Shown here piece after piece: positions 37,711-49,700 of a stretch of DNA of 64,000 nucleotides. The notes beneath the pieces are model-generated. The model saw only the letters and a list, made by a program, of their open reading frames with translations, ran no database searches and was not told where the DNA came from. The stretch comes from Symsagittifera roscoffensis (Eukaryota > Xenacoelomorpha > Acoela > Convolutidae): assembly GCF_963678635.1 (NCBI RefSeq), contig NC_087062.1, forward strand, positions 100,489,209 through 100,553,208, written 5' to 3'. The position numbers and the translations under genes were made by a program. How positions within the stretch are numbered: the stretch's first letter is position 1; every line of letters starts with the position of its first letter.

Positions 37711-37922
37711 CGATGGAGGCTTCGTCTCCTTGTCAGTGTACTTGAAATCCATGAAAACATCTGCGAAAGTGACATTGAGGCAAAGTTCTCTGGGCAGGGG
37801 AGATGAGCCCACATGAGGCTCGGGGGTGGGTGTCTTCCTTTCATAGTTGCGGGGGAAGAAGAACTTTTGCAGCTGCTGCCTCCTCTTCTCTATGAAGGGC
37901 GAATATCCCAGTCGAACATGAC
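37711..37922 (-). CDS. BLTP1: BLTP1 exon 2 of window
   Basis: Acceptor CTTGCAG precedes GTCATG at 37922, and the exon supplies the two bases that finish the codon begun in the upstream exon. It encodes GYSPFIEKRRQQLQKFFFPR followed by a proline-rich turn and a beta strand. In animal BLTP1 a Y-x-P-W...KFFFPP-Y block sits at the same place. The donor is TCG|GTGCAT, weak but forced by phase and by the next exon. The following intron is 4.4 kb and holds a MITE and a pair of LTR-like repeats. Confidence 0.85.
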
Positions 37923-38181
37923 CTGCAAGTGATCCAAAAATAATGCACAAAAAAAATCAACTTTAAGCGTTGGCTTTCAAAATTTCAAGCACTCAACTTC
38001 GAAAACAAACCTCGAAGAGATCTTAGAAAACTTACAGCCATTTTCCTTTTTTTTCAATACATAGCGTGTTTCTGTTAAACAAAAACGGGATTCACAAATC
38101 TTCAGATTTTCCGTTAGTTTTCTATCTTTGAAACTTGAACGCTTTTGTAGCAGAACTCTACTAAGAAGCACTGAGCCCTAC
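37923..38181 (-). other. BLTP1: BLTP1 intron between exons 1 and 2
   Basis: A 259-base AT-rich intron, GT at 38181 and AG at 37923. No other element. Confidence 0.7.
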
Positions 38182-38486
38182 CGGTAAAGCGGACGTCAAT
38201 CTGGCGCACAGGTGGGTCCGGGTTCAGCAGAGGTCGCGGGCGGTTGGTGGTAGTGGCGGAGGAGGTCTCTTCCGTCGGCACTTCGGAGTCGGCCTGGGAC
38301 CCACCTTGGGTGCTAGTGTAGTCATAAGATGAGGGGGCTGATTGGGGAGGAGGGGGCGAGGAGGGGGACTGTTGTTCCCATTTGAGGAACAAGTCAACTC
38401 TCTCCATTGTGTTCAACAGGATGAATACGTCTTCTGCAGAATCAGCAGCAGCAGCAGCAGCAGTCGTCGCTCCAGAAGGCACAGAT
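38182..38486 (-). CDS. BLTP1: BLTP1 exon 1 of window
   Basis: Acceptor ends TATGTGTAG just above 38486 and the donor is ACCG|GTAGGG at 38182/38181. The 305-base exon starts with one base completing a codon and ends in phase 1. It encodes an alanine run (six A from a CAG/CTG tract near 38440-38463), then MERVDLFLKWEQQ, a low-complexity S/P/T linker, and PPVRQIDVRFTG. The segment MERVDLFLKW corresponds to the human region where a N/D-VDIYYY-like strand precedes an acidic linker. The alanine run and the linker are lineage-specific. Confidence 0.75.
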
Positions 38487-39480
38487 CTACACATAGGCGA
38501 AGTGATGCTTCTGTTAGACCAATAAAAACATAGAAAAATATTATGTTCCTGTTTGGCAACGCTTGTCAATAGCAAGGGTAAACACGAGGGCTCAGCTCAG
38601 CTTTGCCTTTCCTGCGATACATTCATCATGAAAACAGCGTGACAAGAAAGCCAAAAAACGAGCTGAACTAAGAAAAAATACATCCATCAGAAGTTATAAT
38701 ATTTTAGAAGAATCAAGTCGAGGAGGATAATTGAAGCCTCAAACCAGTATTTAAACGAAATTTACGAGGCCATCACTAAGCCGAACAGAACTGAGTAGCC
38801 CAGCATTGCGCTGAAAAAGATGAAGCCATAAGAACCTGAGCATAAAAAAACTAAAAGTTTGAGAACAAATTTCGAATAGAATGGTTAACTAAAACGCAAA
38901 CGTGCAAAAGTTTTAAAAAATATTCTAATTGAGTGTTTTAGACGAAAGAGTAGGAAAAATTTCGAGAACTGCAGAACTACAACTAATTTCTGGAAAACAA
39001 TAATCTAGTAAGGAAAATGAATACTACAACAATAAAACTAAAACACGAGAAACCATTTCATAAATGTAAAAACATGGTCACTTAAAAACATAAAACATTT
39101 TATTTAAAATGTTTGCTCTTCATATCGAAAGAAATGAATACAAAAACGGAAACTGAGTATAACAAAAATTTAGTTTGCGAATCAGAAACAATTACTTATC
39201 TTACTCAGAAAAGCTTTACAAAAAGACCATGCCGTCAAAAAATAAAACCAAACCAATCACATTCACGATCACGTTCAATCGCATTCAAGATTTCATTACA
39301 ATTTTACACCAAACAATAAAAAACAAACAATGCTACGCTAAGTAAAACAGAAAATTTGAAGCAAACAAGTCAGCTGCGAAGTCGACACAAAATAAGATAA
39401 ACTGAAAGCCAGCAATTTGAAATTATTGTTTGAAAATACTTTTTTTCATTCATTGTTGATTTAATTTTTAGTTACTTCGG
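38487..39480. other. AT-rich region, nothing recognised
   Basis: Upstream of the first recognised BLTP1 exon on the minus strand. No coding-like island, repeat family or RNA gene is seen. Confidence 0.5.
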
Positions 39481-39539
39481 GTGGGATTCGATTCCCAAAC
39501 TGTCGAAATTACTGCCTTATTTTTTTATCAAAATTTTTT

Positions 39540-40130
39540 AAAAACGGAGCAGTTGACTTCGCTTGAGAAACGCCTCGATAAATACAAAGATCTGAAGGTG
39601 ACATATCGAAGGGATCTTCATGGCCTTCAGTGCCCTACTGATCGTGAGTGGTACCTACCTCACCACTTGGTGATAAAATTCTATTAAGCGGGGAAGGTCA
39701 AGTGGACCTCGAGTGGTGCTTCCAATTTCTACGGTCACTCGTTGAAGAAGTCGTCGTTGATTGGTCTAGACTGACTTCAGAATCTACCGTATATTGCACA
39801 TGTTAGGGCGCCTTATGCAGGCAAAACTAGCCGCAAGGGAAGCAAGTGTCTTGCCATATGATCGGTTGTATCTCCGTTTCGTGAAGCGGGAAGATTTCAC
39901 CTTATCTGATGTGGAAGTACACCAATACACGTGGCTAGTTTGTGGCGCTCGTGATTCACTGGTGTGAGTAGTATAAACCTACCATACCGCGCCCCTAGTA
40001 AACCCATACATTTTACCTTTTCGAAAAAATCTCTTCTCGGCGCGCGGAAAAGAACATGTTCATTAAGTTTTGGTTGATGCACGTTTTCCCTTCGAGAATT
40101 TGGGAGCATTGGCTTGTTAACCTGTAAAAT
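39540..40130 (+). pseudogene. Degenerate BEL/Pao reverse-transcriptase fragment
   Basis: A GC-richer island. The plus strand reads LTSLEKRLDKYKDLK, then DREWYLPHHLVIK, then AGKVKWTSSGAS in a continuing but stop-interrupted frame, and later DRLYLRFVKREDF and YTWLVCGARDSL in another frame. This order (L-E-x-R-L ... WYLPHH-x-V ... GK-x-R-V-x-D-x-x-A ... FLW ... FGA-x-x-SP) is that of Pao/BEL polymerases, so the piece is a broken reverse transcriptase. Several frameshifts and stops are present and no LTRs are seen nearby. Confidence 0.5.
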
Positions 40131-42240
40131 GACGTTATATACCTATTATATTCAACTAATTGAACCTAATGCAACCAAACTATGTGGTATATAGGAAAGC
40201 ACAAGATTTTGTCAGCGTAGCTTAACTGTTAGCGGCGATGAACGGTTTCCTTCAAAAAAGCATGTTTCAATGCTGAATCGCAAAGGAAAGAAAATTCGTC
40301 AAATGCGGCGGCCGCCACCCCTATTTAGGCAAAATTTTAGGATCAATATGAAGGAAATAAGAATGAAAAAATTACTTTCAGCCAAATGAAGGTAGAAGAC
40401 AAAGAAAAATTACGAAACACTGAAAAATCTAAAATTATAAAATTTGCTTGAAAATTTCCATTTTCCGTATCTTCAGGAGACTGAAAAAAAAATCTAAAAT
40501 CTATGACAAAATTTTGATATTATAGAAAAGTTTGAAAGTGCTAAAAACTTGAAGTTTTTAATTATCTTGAAAACCGAGAACACGGATTAAAGTCAAAAGT
40601 GCCCCATTAATTTTGCTACAGCCATTTCTTAGACTTTCATAATAACACTTTTTATAATAAAATAGGAAACAATTTTTGAGGCTTCTAGAAAACGTTTAGT
40701 ACGTCTTATTAATTTTTTTGTGCAAACAGAACTTTTGAAATTATTCATCAAAGCGGACTTAAGAACAGAGGAAAACTGTTGTTTATGCGTAATTATATAC
40801 GACAAAACAGAGTGACTATCTAGTAAAATAGTTGAAAATGTTTTTGCGACATGTAAGGAAAGCAGTTAATCAAATTAGATCAAACTCAATGCTGGAATTC
40901 AAAGCTGGAAACACAAATATGGACAAGTTATGGATACAAACTCAAAACTTGAAATGAGTTGGGGGATATACTTTAAACATCCAAAGTTTTGGTTTTTAAA
41001 TTAAAAAACATGCAATGGAATAACTGTTTAATTTGATACTACAATCTGGTCAATTGTTCACAGTATCTTGTATTTAATGTCAAATTGGTTTTAGTTAGAG
41101 CTTTCTATTCAAAAGTTAGGAGCGCTATCAGTTATTATCATAGATTAAACTTTTGCTCTACAAATAAAAATTTGAGTTTTTATGACATAAATCCGATCTT
41201 TTGACTGTTTCCCTGATCACGCTACTGCTTTTCTATATACGTTTGCTTTTTGACCCAATTATATGATTACTCATCTACAACTAATTTTGCTTTTAAGAAT
41301 TCGACATTTCTTTCAATTTTTGTTTGATGTGATCCAAGCTTTCGTATTCAATATCTGATCACTAGTAGGATCAAAATAGTTAGTAGCATGCTATTTCCTT
41401 TGGTTTTTGTATCGTTGTTTGTCTTCTCTATTAACAGGACTTGTTTTCGAAAAACCGTTAGTTGTTTGAAACTGTAAGCTAAGAAATCAAGCCTTATCAT
41501 CAACATTCTACCTGACTCTTTCAATTCCATCAGGATGACAGCTGTTTCACACTCAACAATGTTCACCAATTTGGCTACAGCAGTTTCCAAAATGATGTAG
41601 GTGCCATTTTGTAGTTTCAATGCATTTCGATAAACGTCAATTACGTTTTGTTATCTTAAGCTGAAACGACTAACAAAGACATGTTTAATTTACGAATATA
41701 AAGTTTGTTATGATTTTTTCTACTAATTATGTTTGGAAATTATACTTTGAAGAATTATAGTGTTGATCCTCGATGCAGAAAGACTTGCTATTTTTTTCAA
41801 AAACAAAAAACTGAAACATTTTAAGCCATTATCATAAAAACTTCATCAACTAAAAAAATCTCGAACTTAAAAAAGTGTCTTCTGACTGTTTATCTGATTA
41901 CACAATTGCTTCACTTCTCTCGGTTCATAAATTTGATTCAATAATATGATATTTGTGAAAACTTGAAAACTGATCTTTCCTGTTACGAGTTAAGTACAAT
42001 TTTTATGATCACTGACTGCAGGTAAATTGTAATTAAAATCGATGCTGTAAATGCCACTGTCTCAAATTGTAAAGTTCTTACTAAGGATACCTCGGAACTC
42101 GGAAAATAGGAAACGTATCAAGTTGTATTGCAAATCATGAAACTGACAAAGACTATCTTTACAGTATCTGGTTACTTATTTTAGAATTTTCTAAAAACTT
42201 AAGAGGGAAGATAAAAAAAGACTTGATTTGAGTTCAAGTT
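40131..42240. other. AT-rich region, nothing recognised
   Basis: Homopolymer-rich, with no supported gene. An isolated GCGTAGCTTAACTGTTAG near 40216 resembles a tRNA A-box, but no complete tRNA or SINE could be outlined. Confidence 0.45.
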
Positions 42241-42440
42241 AAACTTTTATTTAAAATACAAACAATTACACATATACTCAAACTTTCATTCACCCAAAAA
42301 ACAAAGTTTCATACTTGTATACAAATAAAAACTTACATATATTTGCATAAATTGCAAACTTACGTGTATTACAAAAATTAGTCATACACACTTTCTTACA
42401 TACATACCTAAACACATACATATATTTGTATTTATATATA

Positions 42441-42496
<56 letters not shown>

Positions 42497-43560
42497 TATA
42501 TATATATATTTATAATATATACTTACATAAGGACATTCATACAAATATACAATCAAAAACAAACACATACACGCATACTATAAACATACATATGTACATA
42601 TAAACATAAACACAAACATACATTAACAAATACATACATTCATACATACATGCATACATACATACATACATAATACATACATACATACAAATACAAAGTT
42701 TTACCTAAACCCATTAAATCAAACAAACATACATACAAAAAAACAGACAAAGAAACCTACTTAAATACATACTTGTGATTATACATACATACATACTTAC
42801 AAACATACACATACAAAGTCTTACTTAAAGACATTCATACAAAAAAAACATACAAAAATTTGAACATACACACTAACTTAAATAAATACAAACACATACA
42901 AATACATACAACATACATACATACAGACGTACATATATACCTACAAAGATAAAGAGTTACTTTAAGACATTCATACAAACATACAAACAAAAAAACTTAC
43001 GTACATACAAAAATACTAACATACATACATACATACATACATACATACATACATACATACATACATACATACAAATACAAAATTTTACCTAAACCCATTA
43101 AATCAAACAAACATACATACAAAAAAACAGACAAAGAAACCTACTTAAATACATACTTGTGATTATACATACATACATACTTACAAACATACACATACAA
43201 AGTCTTACTTAAAGACATTCATACAAAAAACATACAAAAATTTGAACACACATACTAACTTAAATAAATACAAACATAGATACAGAAATACAAACATACA
43301 TTCTTACATACCTACCTACCTATATTCATACATACATACATACATACATAAATACAAACATATATACATACATACATACGTACATAAATACATACATGCA
43401 TACTAAATACAATTACACATAGATACATACATACATGAATACATCGATACATACATAGAAACCGACACATATACATAAATTCATACTTTCATAAAAACGT
43501 ACAAACACACATACATAAGAAGAAAGCAAATAACCTACATACGTACATAAGTATGTACAT
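42240..43560. repeat. CATA/TA microsatellite with an internal ~383-bp duplication
   Basis: (TACA)n-type simple sequence over 1.3 kb, with a pure (TA)n tract at 42433-42490. A segment of ~180 bp starting AAATACAAAGTTTTACCTAA at 42688 reappears nearly identically at about 43071, showing a recent tandem duplication of ~383 bp. Confidence 0.85.
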
Positions 43561-45748
43561 ACAAACAAACAGAAAAAGAAATTTTACATAACTGCTTACG
43601 TAATTTTAAAGCTACAATCATTTATACGAAAATTTTAACTTACACACATGAAAAATCTTACTTAATATTTTAACTGACCTATAATACTCAACCGAATCTA
43701 AGCACACAAACCAGCATACATTCAATTCACACTTTCAAGACGAATGTATACTCACTTTCAGAGAAAAAGAATCACGCATTACAATCTGGCAGTCATACGT
43801 ATATACATATAATCATATAAGCATACCTCTCTATTTCATTTACGAGTATACACAAGTACTTGGCTACAAACAGACATGAATATTACTTTTACAAGCACGC
43901 AACTACTCATGTGCACACACTTCCCTTTTAATCAGACATACTGCTTCAAGCATCGATTTGCACAATTTTACAAACAAGCAAGTTTTCCAATGCTTTTAAA
44001 CTCAAAAAAACATTCATACAAAAATAATTTTTTACCTTCATTCAATTTGCCAAGCTGACATGCAGTCAAGAGTTCTTTCTTACGTAAAACATACAAATAA
44101 ACATAAATTTTTAAAAACTCAATTGAATACACACGACTAATTACATACGTACATGCGAAATCCTGTACACTTTTACATAGATATAAACCGTCATTTATAC
44201 CCAAATACGCTAAGCAAATATGCGTACATAAATTCTATGCATATAGTATCTTGTCAAACTTTCAAGAAAAACTAGAAACATTAGAAAAAACCAAGTTGGG
44301 TTATAGTTATTCTTTTAGTTATAACTGATTTGCTTTCACAAGCACATTAGGAAAAAACGTACTCATACAAACAGACACATCATCTTGCTTACATGCACGC
44401 ATATAAATGATATTTACGTGGATTTGTTTATAGATAAAAAAATATTCACAAAAAAGTATATCCATTAGGTTTCAGGTATAAACATATTTAAATACAGTCA
44501 AACATTCATATATGATTTTTATTCTTAGAATGCAAACCTCACAGCAGAGATTTGCAAAAAAAGGTCAGCTGTCAATTTTCAGCCAAAACATCTACACAAT
44601 TTTGCAATTTCTTCTCCTCTTTGAAAAACAAAAAACTGGTGATAAACAGTTGTGTAGTATGTCTGTTGATCTCCCAAACTAATTGTCCAACAGTATTAAA
44701 CCTCAGCTCAAAACTGACCAGTGAGTCGTGACAAGCTTTTTTAGTTGTCGGAAGAAAAATATCCAGGCTTACTAAAATGTATAGTATGGGAAACTCTGAA
44801 AACACGTTGTTGAAAGTTTTTTGTTAGACGGTCCGAATAGAGTTGTTGGAAATATCAAAAAACGAATCTCATCTCATTATTTAGTTTTGTTTAGACAATT
44901 TCAGGCTGAAAGTTATGGTTCGAAAATTTTCGTTAGCCACTGTCTTAAGATGTGTAATTTTTCTTTAAAAAAATGTTTTTTTGATTCATTTTTTGGTTCT
45001 GTAGTTTGATTTATCTTTAGTTGACTATTAGGCTGCAGTTTAACTGTAGACCAAAGTACATTGACTAGATTTGTACATTATGTTGCTTTCTCGCTAATTC
45101 ATCAAAAATTTAAGAAATTTTGTTGTTCGAAAAAGTTAATTAGTTTTAAAAAATCTATCAAATAGAGGTTCAACTGTTTTTTTTTCATGGTTTTGCCCCA
45201 TTTTTATGCAATATCGATAATTTGACTTATAATATTTTAGAAAAGATTCTTTTAACTTTGATAAAATTAACTTTAAAAAGTATATTTTAGAGAAATCAAA
45301 GTTGTTCTGAGCTGATGTCCAATACTTTGTTATGATCAACTCTTTTTTTTCAAGTAGTAATGAAACTTTTTTGAAAAGCTTCAAACAACGAAAAAGTTAA
45401 AAGCTTTCAAAATCACAAAAGAAGATCGCCTTAAAAAAGCCGATCTTCTTTTATGATTTTGAACTTTTTTAACGACCATTTTTCAGACATAAATTTAAAT
45501 GAAATAACAACTTTTTATATTTTTCATGGTTATAGAGCAAAAAAAGTTTTGTTCTTTTTTGTTTTATTTAGATTAGATTTCAAAACAAATATTTAAACGT
45601 TAAGTTTTGAATTTAACTCAACTGTAGAACAAAGCAGCGAAAAACACAAAACAGGCTGAAAACTTTACAAACGACTCCACGTATATCAAAGATTGATGGA
45701 ATTTTATCATTTTTTTTCTTTTTGGGAGCAACTGGCGCTTCCATTCGG
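43561..45748. other. AT-rich region, nothing recognised
   Basis: The continuation of simple sequence fades out by about 44200. The rest is homopolymer-rich DNA without a supported gene. Confidence 0.45.
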
Positions 45749-45916
45749 CTAATATCGGCTGTCTGACGACTGCATCATGGGCTCACTAATATACTGGTAT
45801 ATGTAACGAGAGTAACAAGGTGAAGCTGGTGGCTCCATTTCCAGGCCGACTTGGGCCTCTAGAGTTACTGGATAGATCCAAGTTAGATGAACGCACTTAT
45901 AAGGAGATGAGTAAAT
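45749..45916 (-). CDS. Candidate terminal coding exon of an unidentified gene
   Basis: A GC-richer island in AT-rich DNA. On the minus strand, after a possible acceptor GATCTAG at 45916, a frame of 55 codons ends with TAG at 45749-45751. It contains HLTWIYPVTLEAQVGLEMEP and ends in a tyrosine- and serine-rich tail (SRYIYQYISEPMMQSSDSRY). Composition resembles the BLTP1 exons more than the surroundings. It could be a real 3' exon, a transposon scrap or chance. It lies only ~300 bases left of the Polinton insertion site. Confidence 0.3.
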   Translation of the reverse strand: MYSSPYKCVHLTWIYPVTLEAQVGLEMEPPASPCYSRYIYQYISEPMMQSSDSRY

Positions 45917-46224
45917 CTAGATCTTTGACTCTGGCTGTTTGCGCTGAATCGATGACATAAATTCCGAGTATTAAAATTTCATCTCTTCTGACGTGTTTTT
46001 AAACCAAATTTTCAATAGATTTGGGAACCTAACTGGAAATATGTGATTTAGAGTGATCCAATTATCATGATTTGATTTCAATTGTTGTCTAATAAGGAAA
46101 GAAAGTCACCGTGACGAATCTCAAATGTTGTGAAAAAAGCATGGTAATGAGCGGAATCAGACAAAATTTTACATACTTTTTTTAACATTTCGCAGTAACG
46201 GAGAGCAAATGCTTAATTGAAACG

Positions 46225-46230
46225 GGTATA
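46225..46230. repeat. Polinton target-site duplication, left (GGTATA)
   Basis: Six bases immediately outside the left inverted repeat, identical to 61868-61873. Polinton integrases generate 6-bp duplications. Confidence 0.9.
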
Positions 46231-46448
46231 AGTAGTATATGAGTGAGGGAGAGTGGGGGGGGGGGGGAGTGCCTGCTGACCCCCATGTATTAACATAGGC
46301 TATAGAGTATCCGGTCAGCAGGCTATGTATAAAGATAGGCTATAGATTTTCCAATGTATTAGGATAGGGAATAGGTTTCCCAATGTATTAAGATACGAGG
46401 TTTCAGATGGTAAGATGGTAAGTTTCAGAAAAATTTTTGGCGCCCGAT
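46231..46448 (+). repeat. Polinton left terminal inverted repeat
   Basis: Matches the complement of 61660-61867 almost base for base up to GGCGCCCGA, apart from a longer G run at 46255-46267 and a few substitutions. Inside it, the phrases GGCTATAGA and CCAATGTATTA recur as short direct repeats. Confidence 0.95.
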
Positions 46449-46721
46449 CTTACCATTTTTTAAGATTTTCTACAACAATGCGATAGGTTTTAGATTTTTT
46501 CCTTGTACTAAGATATGATTTTTATTTTGTTTTCAACCATTAGAGTTTAAAATGAAAGTGTCTGAAACTATGCTGAAACCTAACTCAAGCTTCAAAGAAG
46601 AAAAAAAAATTTTTCAGAAAAAAAATTAAATTACTGTAATTTGTTATATTACAGTTGAAAAGTTGAATAACATATAAATCATTGTATGGTATGAAGTTTT
46701 ACTACAGTTTATAGAATAAAC

Positions 46722-49700
46722 TTACAAATCCAAGGGCTTAGTATGTATTCCATCATTAAGTAACTCCCTTTTCGGGTAAAAGTAACTGAGTCCTTTTTTA
46801 GTTTGTTCATATGTTCCAACTAAATGGTTGCAGGTTTTGAATCCGCGATTGGTCGACTTCAAATTTACAGCTTCGTCAGGAACTCGTCTGTATTTGGACA
46901 TTGGTCCATCCCCAGAGTCTTCTAGCGTTCTTTTGTTGAGCCCTTTGCTGCTAAATTTGAATTTGTCGCTCTTACTATCATAGCAGCAATACGTCTTGCT
47001 GCACAGGCACAACATTTCAGTACAGCGAAATTCTTCTTTGAATAATCCAGTTTCTCGTTCGTCATGCTTTTTGTGAACAGCGCAGCATGTACGTGGAAAA
47101 CAATTTTTATCTGCATCAGCTATAAAGTCATCTCTACAATCATTTCGACGAATAAGTGTCCACTGAGTTTTCTTCTCTGGTAAAATACAATCGTCCAGGC
47201 TATCTTCTGCTAATGCTAGATACAAAGAGTCCGTATCCATCTCCAACTCCTCGAATTTATTCTCATCGCAATACTTGTGGAAGAAGTTGTAGTATAACTC
47301 CAACATTCTAAGTTTGGCGTATTGAAGAATGAAAAAACCTACAATAATTGGTTCTCTATGTTCAATTGTTGACTTCAATAGTTCTACTTCATCTAAGTCC
47401 TTTTTCACAATATTCAATCGCTCGAAAAACTTCTCATTTATTGCTTTGTGTGTCTTCTCGTTGCCGAGATATTTGGTTATCGTGTGTTTGGATCTGTCCA
47501 TAATTTGATAACTGTACGAACTGTTACCGAGAAGCTCCATCGTCTCAGCAACAACTCCAGAATGTGGATTCTCGTCTCCTTCTCGTCGAGCATCAACAAC
47601 AGATTGAACAAATTTATTGAAACATTTCCTAGGTGTGTACTCAACAAATCGATAAATTTTTGTACATTGAAGTCCAAGACTTAGATAGAAGTTAAGAAGA
47701 GGTGTGATGGTTGTACCATTTTCTAATTTAAAACTGGAAATCAACATTCGTTGTGGGTTTTTCAGCAAATCGTTTTTCTTCGGTATAGTTTTTCAGGTAT
47801 TCTCCAATATCGTTTCGGGAGACGTCAATGGTTTTGAATATTGGAGGAAAATTTGAAAATGTAGGCTTCAACTCGTCAGGAACTATTAAATCGCATTGCA
47901 CATAACCAAAAAGAGATCTGTTCTTTATTTTTTCAAGTAAAGAATCAGTAGACAGAGGTCTTTTGTAAGGAAAATTTGTCTTGACATGATTCTTGATTGA
48001 CGAATCTGTTTTGAAATGCTTCCACCACTCACACTCCCACATTTCCTGAATTTTGTAACCTCTTTCTTTTATGTACTCTCGTCTCAACTCATCCATTTCT
48101 CGCTTCTTATTTCCCCTTTCAATATCTTGTTCTGACAACGATGGACAGGTTTCTTGACATGAGCAGAAATGATAGTAGCAACCCATAGCTTCAAATACTG
48201 TTTTACAGTGATCACAGTAACCATCAACATGAAAACAGTCAATTTTTTTCTGCTTTCCGGTTGTGTAAAAACTCTGAATTTTACACTCTGGTCTCAATTC
48301 TTGATAAAAGGACGTAACCATGTTCTCGAAATTTCTTGTTCTGTTATTTTTAGCTTTAAAACGATCAGTTTCAGAGTCATACTCCCATCTTGTGTAAAGT
48401 CCGGTTGGCATCTCTTGACTTATTGGGAATGGATATAATTGGCTAGCGTCAATTCCAACAATTGTCTTACAAATATTTGACCAGTTACGAATATAAGTTT
48501 GATCGACAACAGCTTTTCGCATAAAAACTATCGATGGACCACCAGTCATGTCTTCTCTAATTTTCTCACATAAATATTTATCTCCTTCAAAGAACGGGTA
48601 AAATTTGTGATTTGTCGACTTGTGTGAGCAGATATTTGCAAGATTTGGAAGCGTGCATCCCAGTTTCAGCATGTCAATTCTCTTATCATGGTAAAACTTT
48701 ATCTTTTTTTTGCATAGCTTCAAGAGTAGGAACAACATCTTTGTTGTTGTACCATCGTAAGAAGTCTTTGAAAGTAATCATGCTTTGTTGTTCGCAGATG
48801 TTTTTCAAATACGAGTAATTTTCAAAACCTGTTGGTGGAATTGATTGAATACGCAACTTTTTTAGCGCACTTTGTTGATCAAGTCCTCCATTAACCAGTT
48901 TTTGGTAATCGTTGAAACCTTTCTCGAGAGGATTGTGGTTTCTCAGTTTGCTGAAAAAGGTTTCATATGGAGGCAACTCCGTACAGTCAAGCTTGTCTGG
49001 ACTGTCAAACCATTCGTAAGGGAAAAAACCTTTGGTCTCACTTGCTTTATAGGCTTTTAGAAACGAATCCAATGTTGTTGCCCCTCCAAGAAATTTCATT
49101 ATGTCCAAAAACTGAACATCTCCAAATTTGAATGATATGAAGTCATTTGCTTTTTTAATGACTGTTAGTTCGATTTCACATATAAGGTATGGAATCAAAT
49201 AAGATTTGATAAGGTTCAGATCGTATCTGCCGCTATTGAAACCAAACACCGGTAAGGTATTAACATAGCGCTCTAAATGTTGTTTCAAGTCGATCAACTG
49301 ATTTTTTTTGAATTCTCAAGAATTGTGTTGACATGTCATCTTCGTCGCCATCCTCAACACATTCATCTTCATAATCGAAGACTTCTAGTCTTTTAGTTAA
49401 AGTTCTAGCATTAAGCTTATCAAAGATCTTTTTGACTCGATCATTGACAGTGTTTTCGATTTCTTGAAACTTGGTTCTCATTTGTAGTTTACTTTTTTCA
49501 GCCAGAAGTTCCAAGCTGGAAACAAAAGCAATTATTAGAAGTTCTGGATCTTTTTCACACAAGAAAATTGGAGCATCTTGCAGATTTGAAGATATTGATA
49601 CGGAAATAGGGACATGTTTTCCAATCCAAGTAGTTGTTTCAGTTGCTTTCAATTCTTCTGTGGGAACACAAATCGATTCGAAGTAAAAATTTGCAACATT

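Larger units (their letters stand above)
5136..38486 (-). other. BLTP1: BLTP1 (KIAA1109/tweek) gene, nine internal coding exons
   Basis: BLTP1/Csf1 proteins are very long rod-like lipid-transfer proteins working at membrane contact sites. Nine exons on the minus strand, in order 38486 to 5136, total 2,884 coding bases. Every consecutive exon pair is compatible in splice phase (1,0,0,0,2,0,2,0). Read together they follow, in collinear order, the first third of animal KIAA1109 as I remember it, including motifs such as FFFP, SFVP, EYAWL, and a C-N-x-H turn. The N-terminal exons must lie above 38486 and the rest of the protein below 5136, neither recognised here. Introns are 0.2 to 16.7 kb and carry most of the repeats. 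It is the only host gene I can name in the window. Confidence 0.85.
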
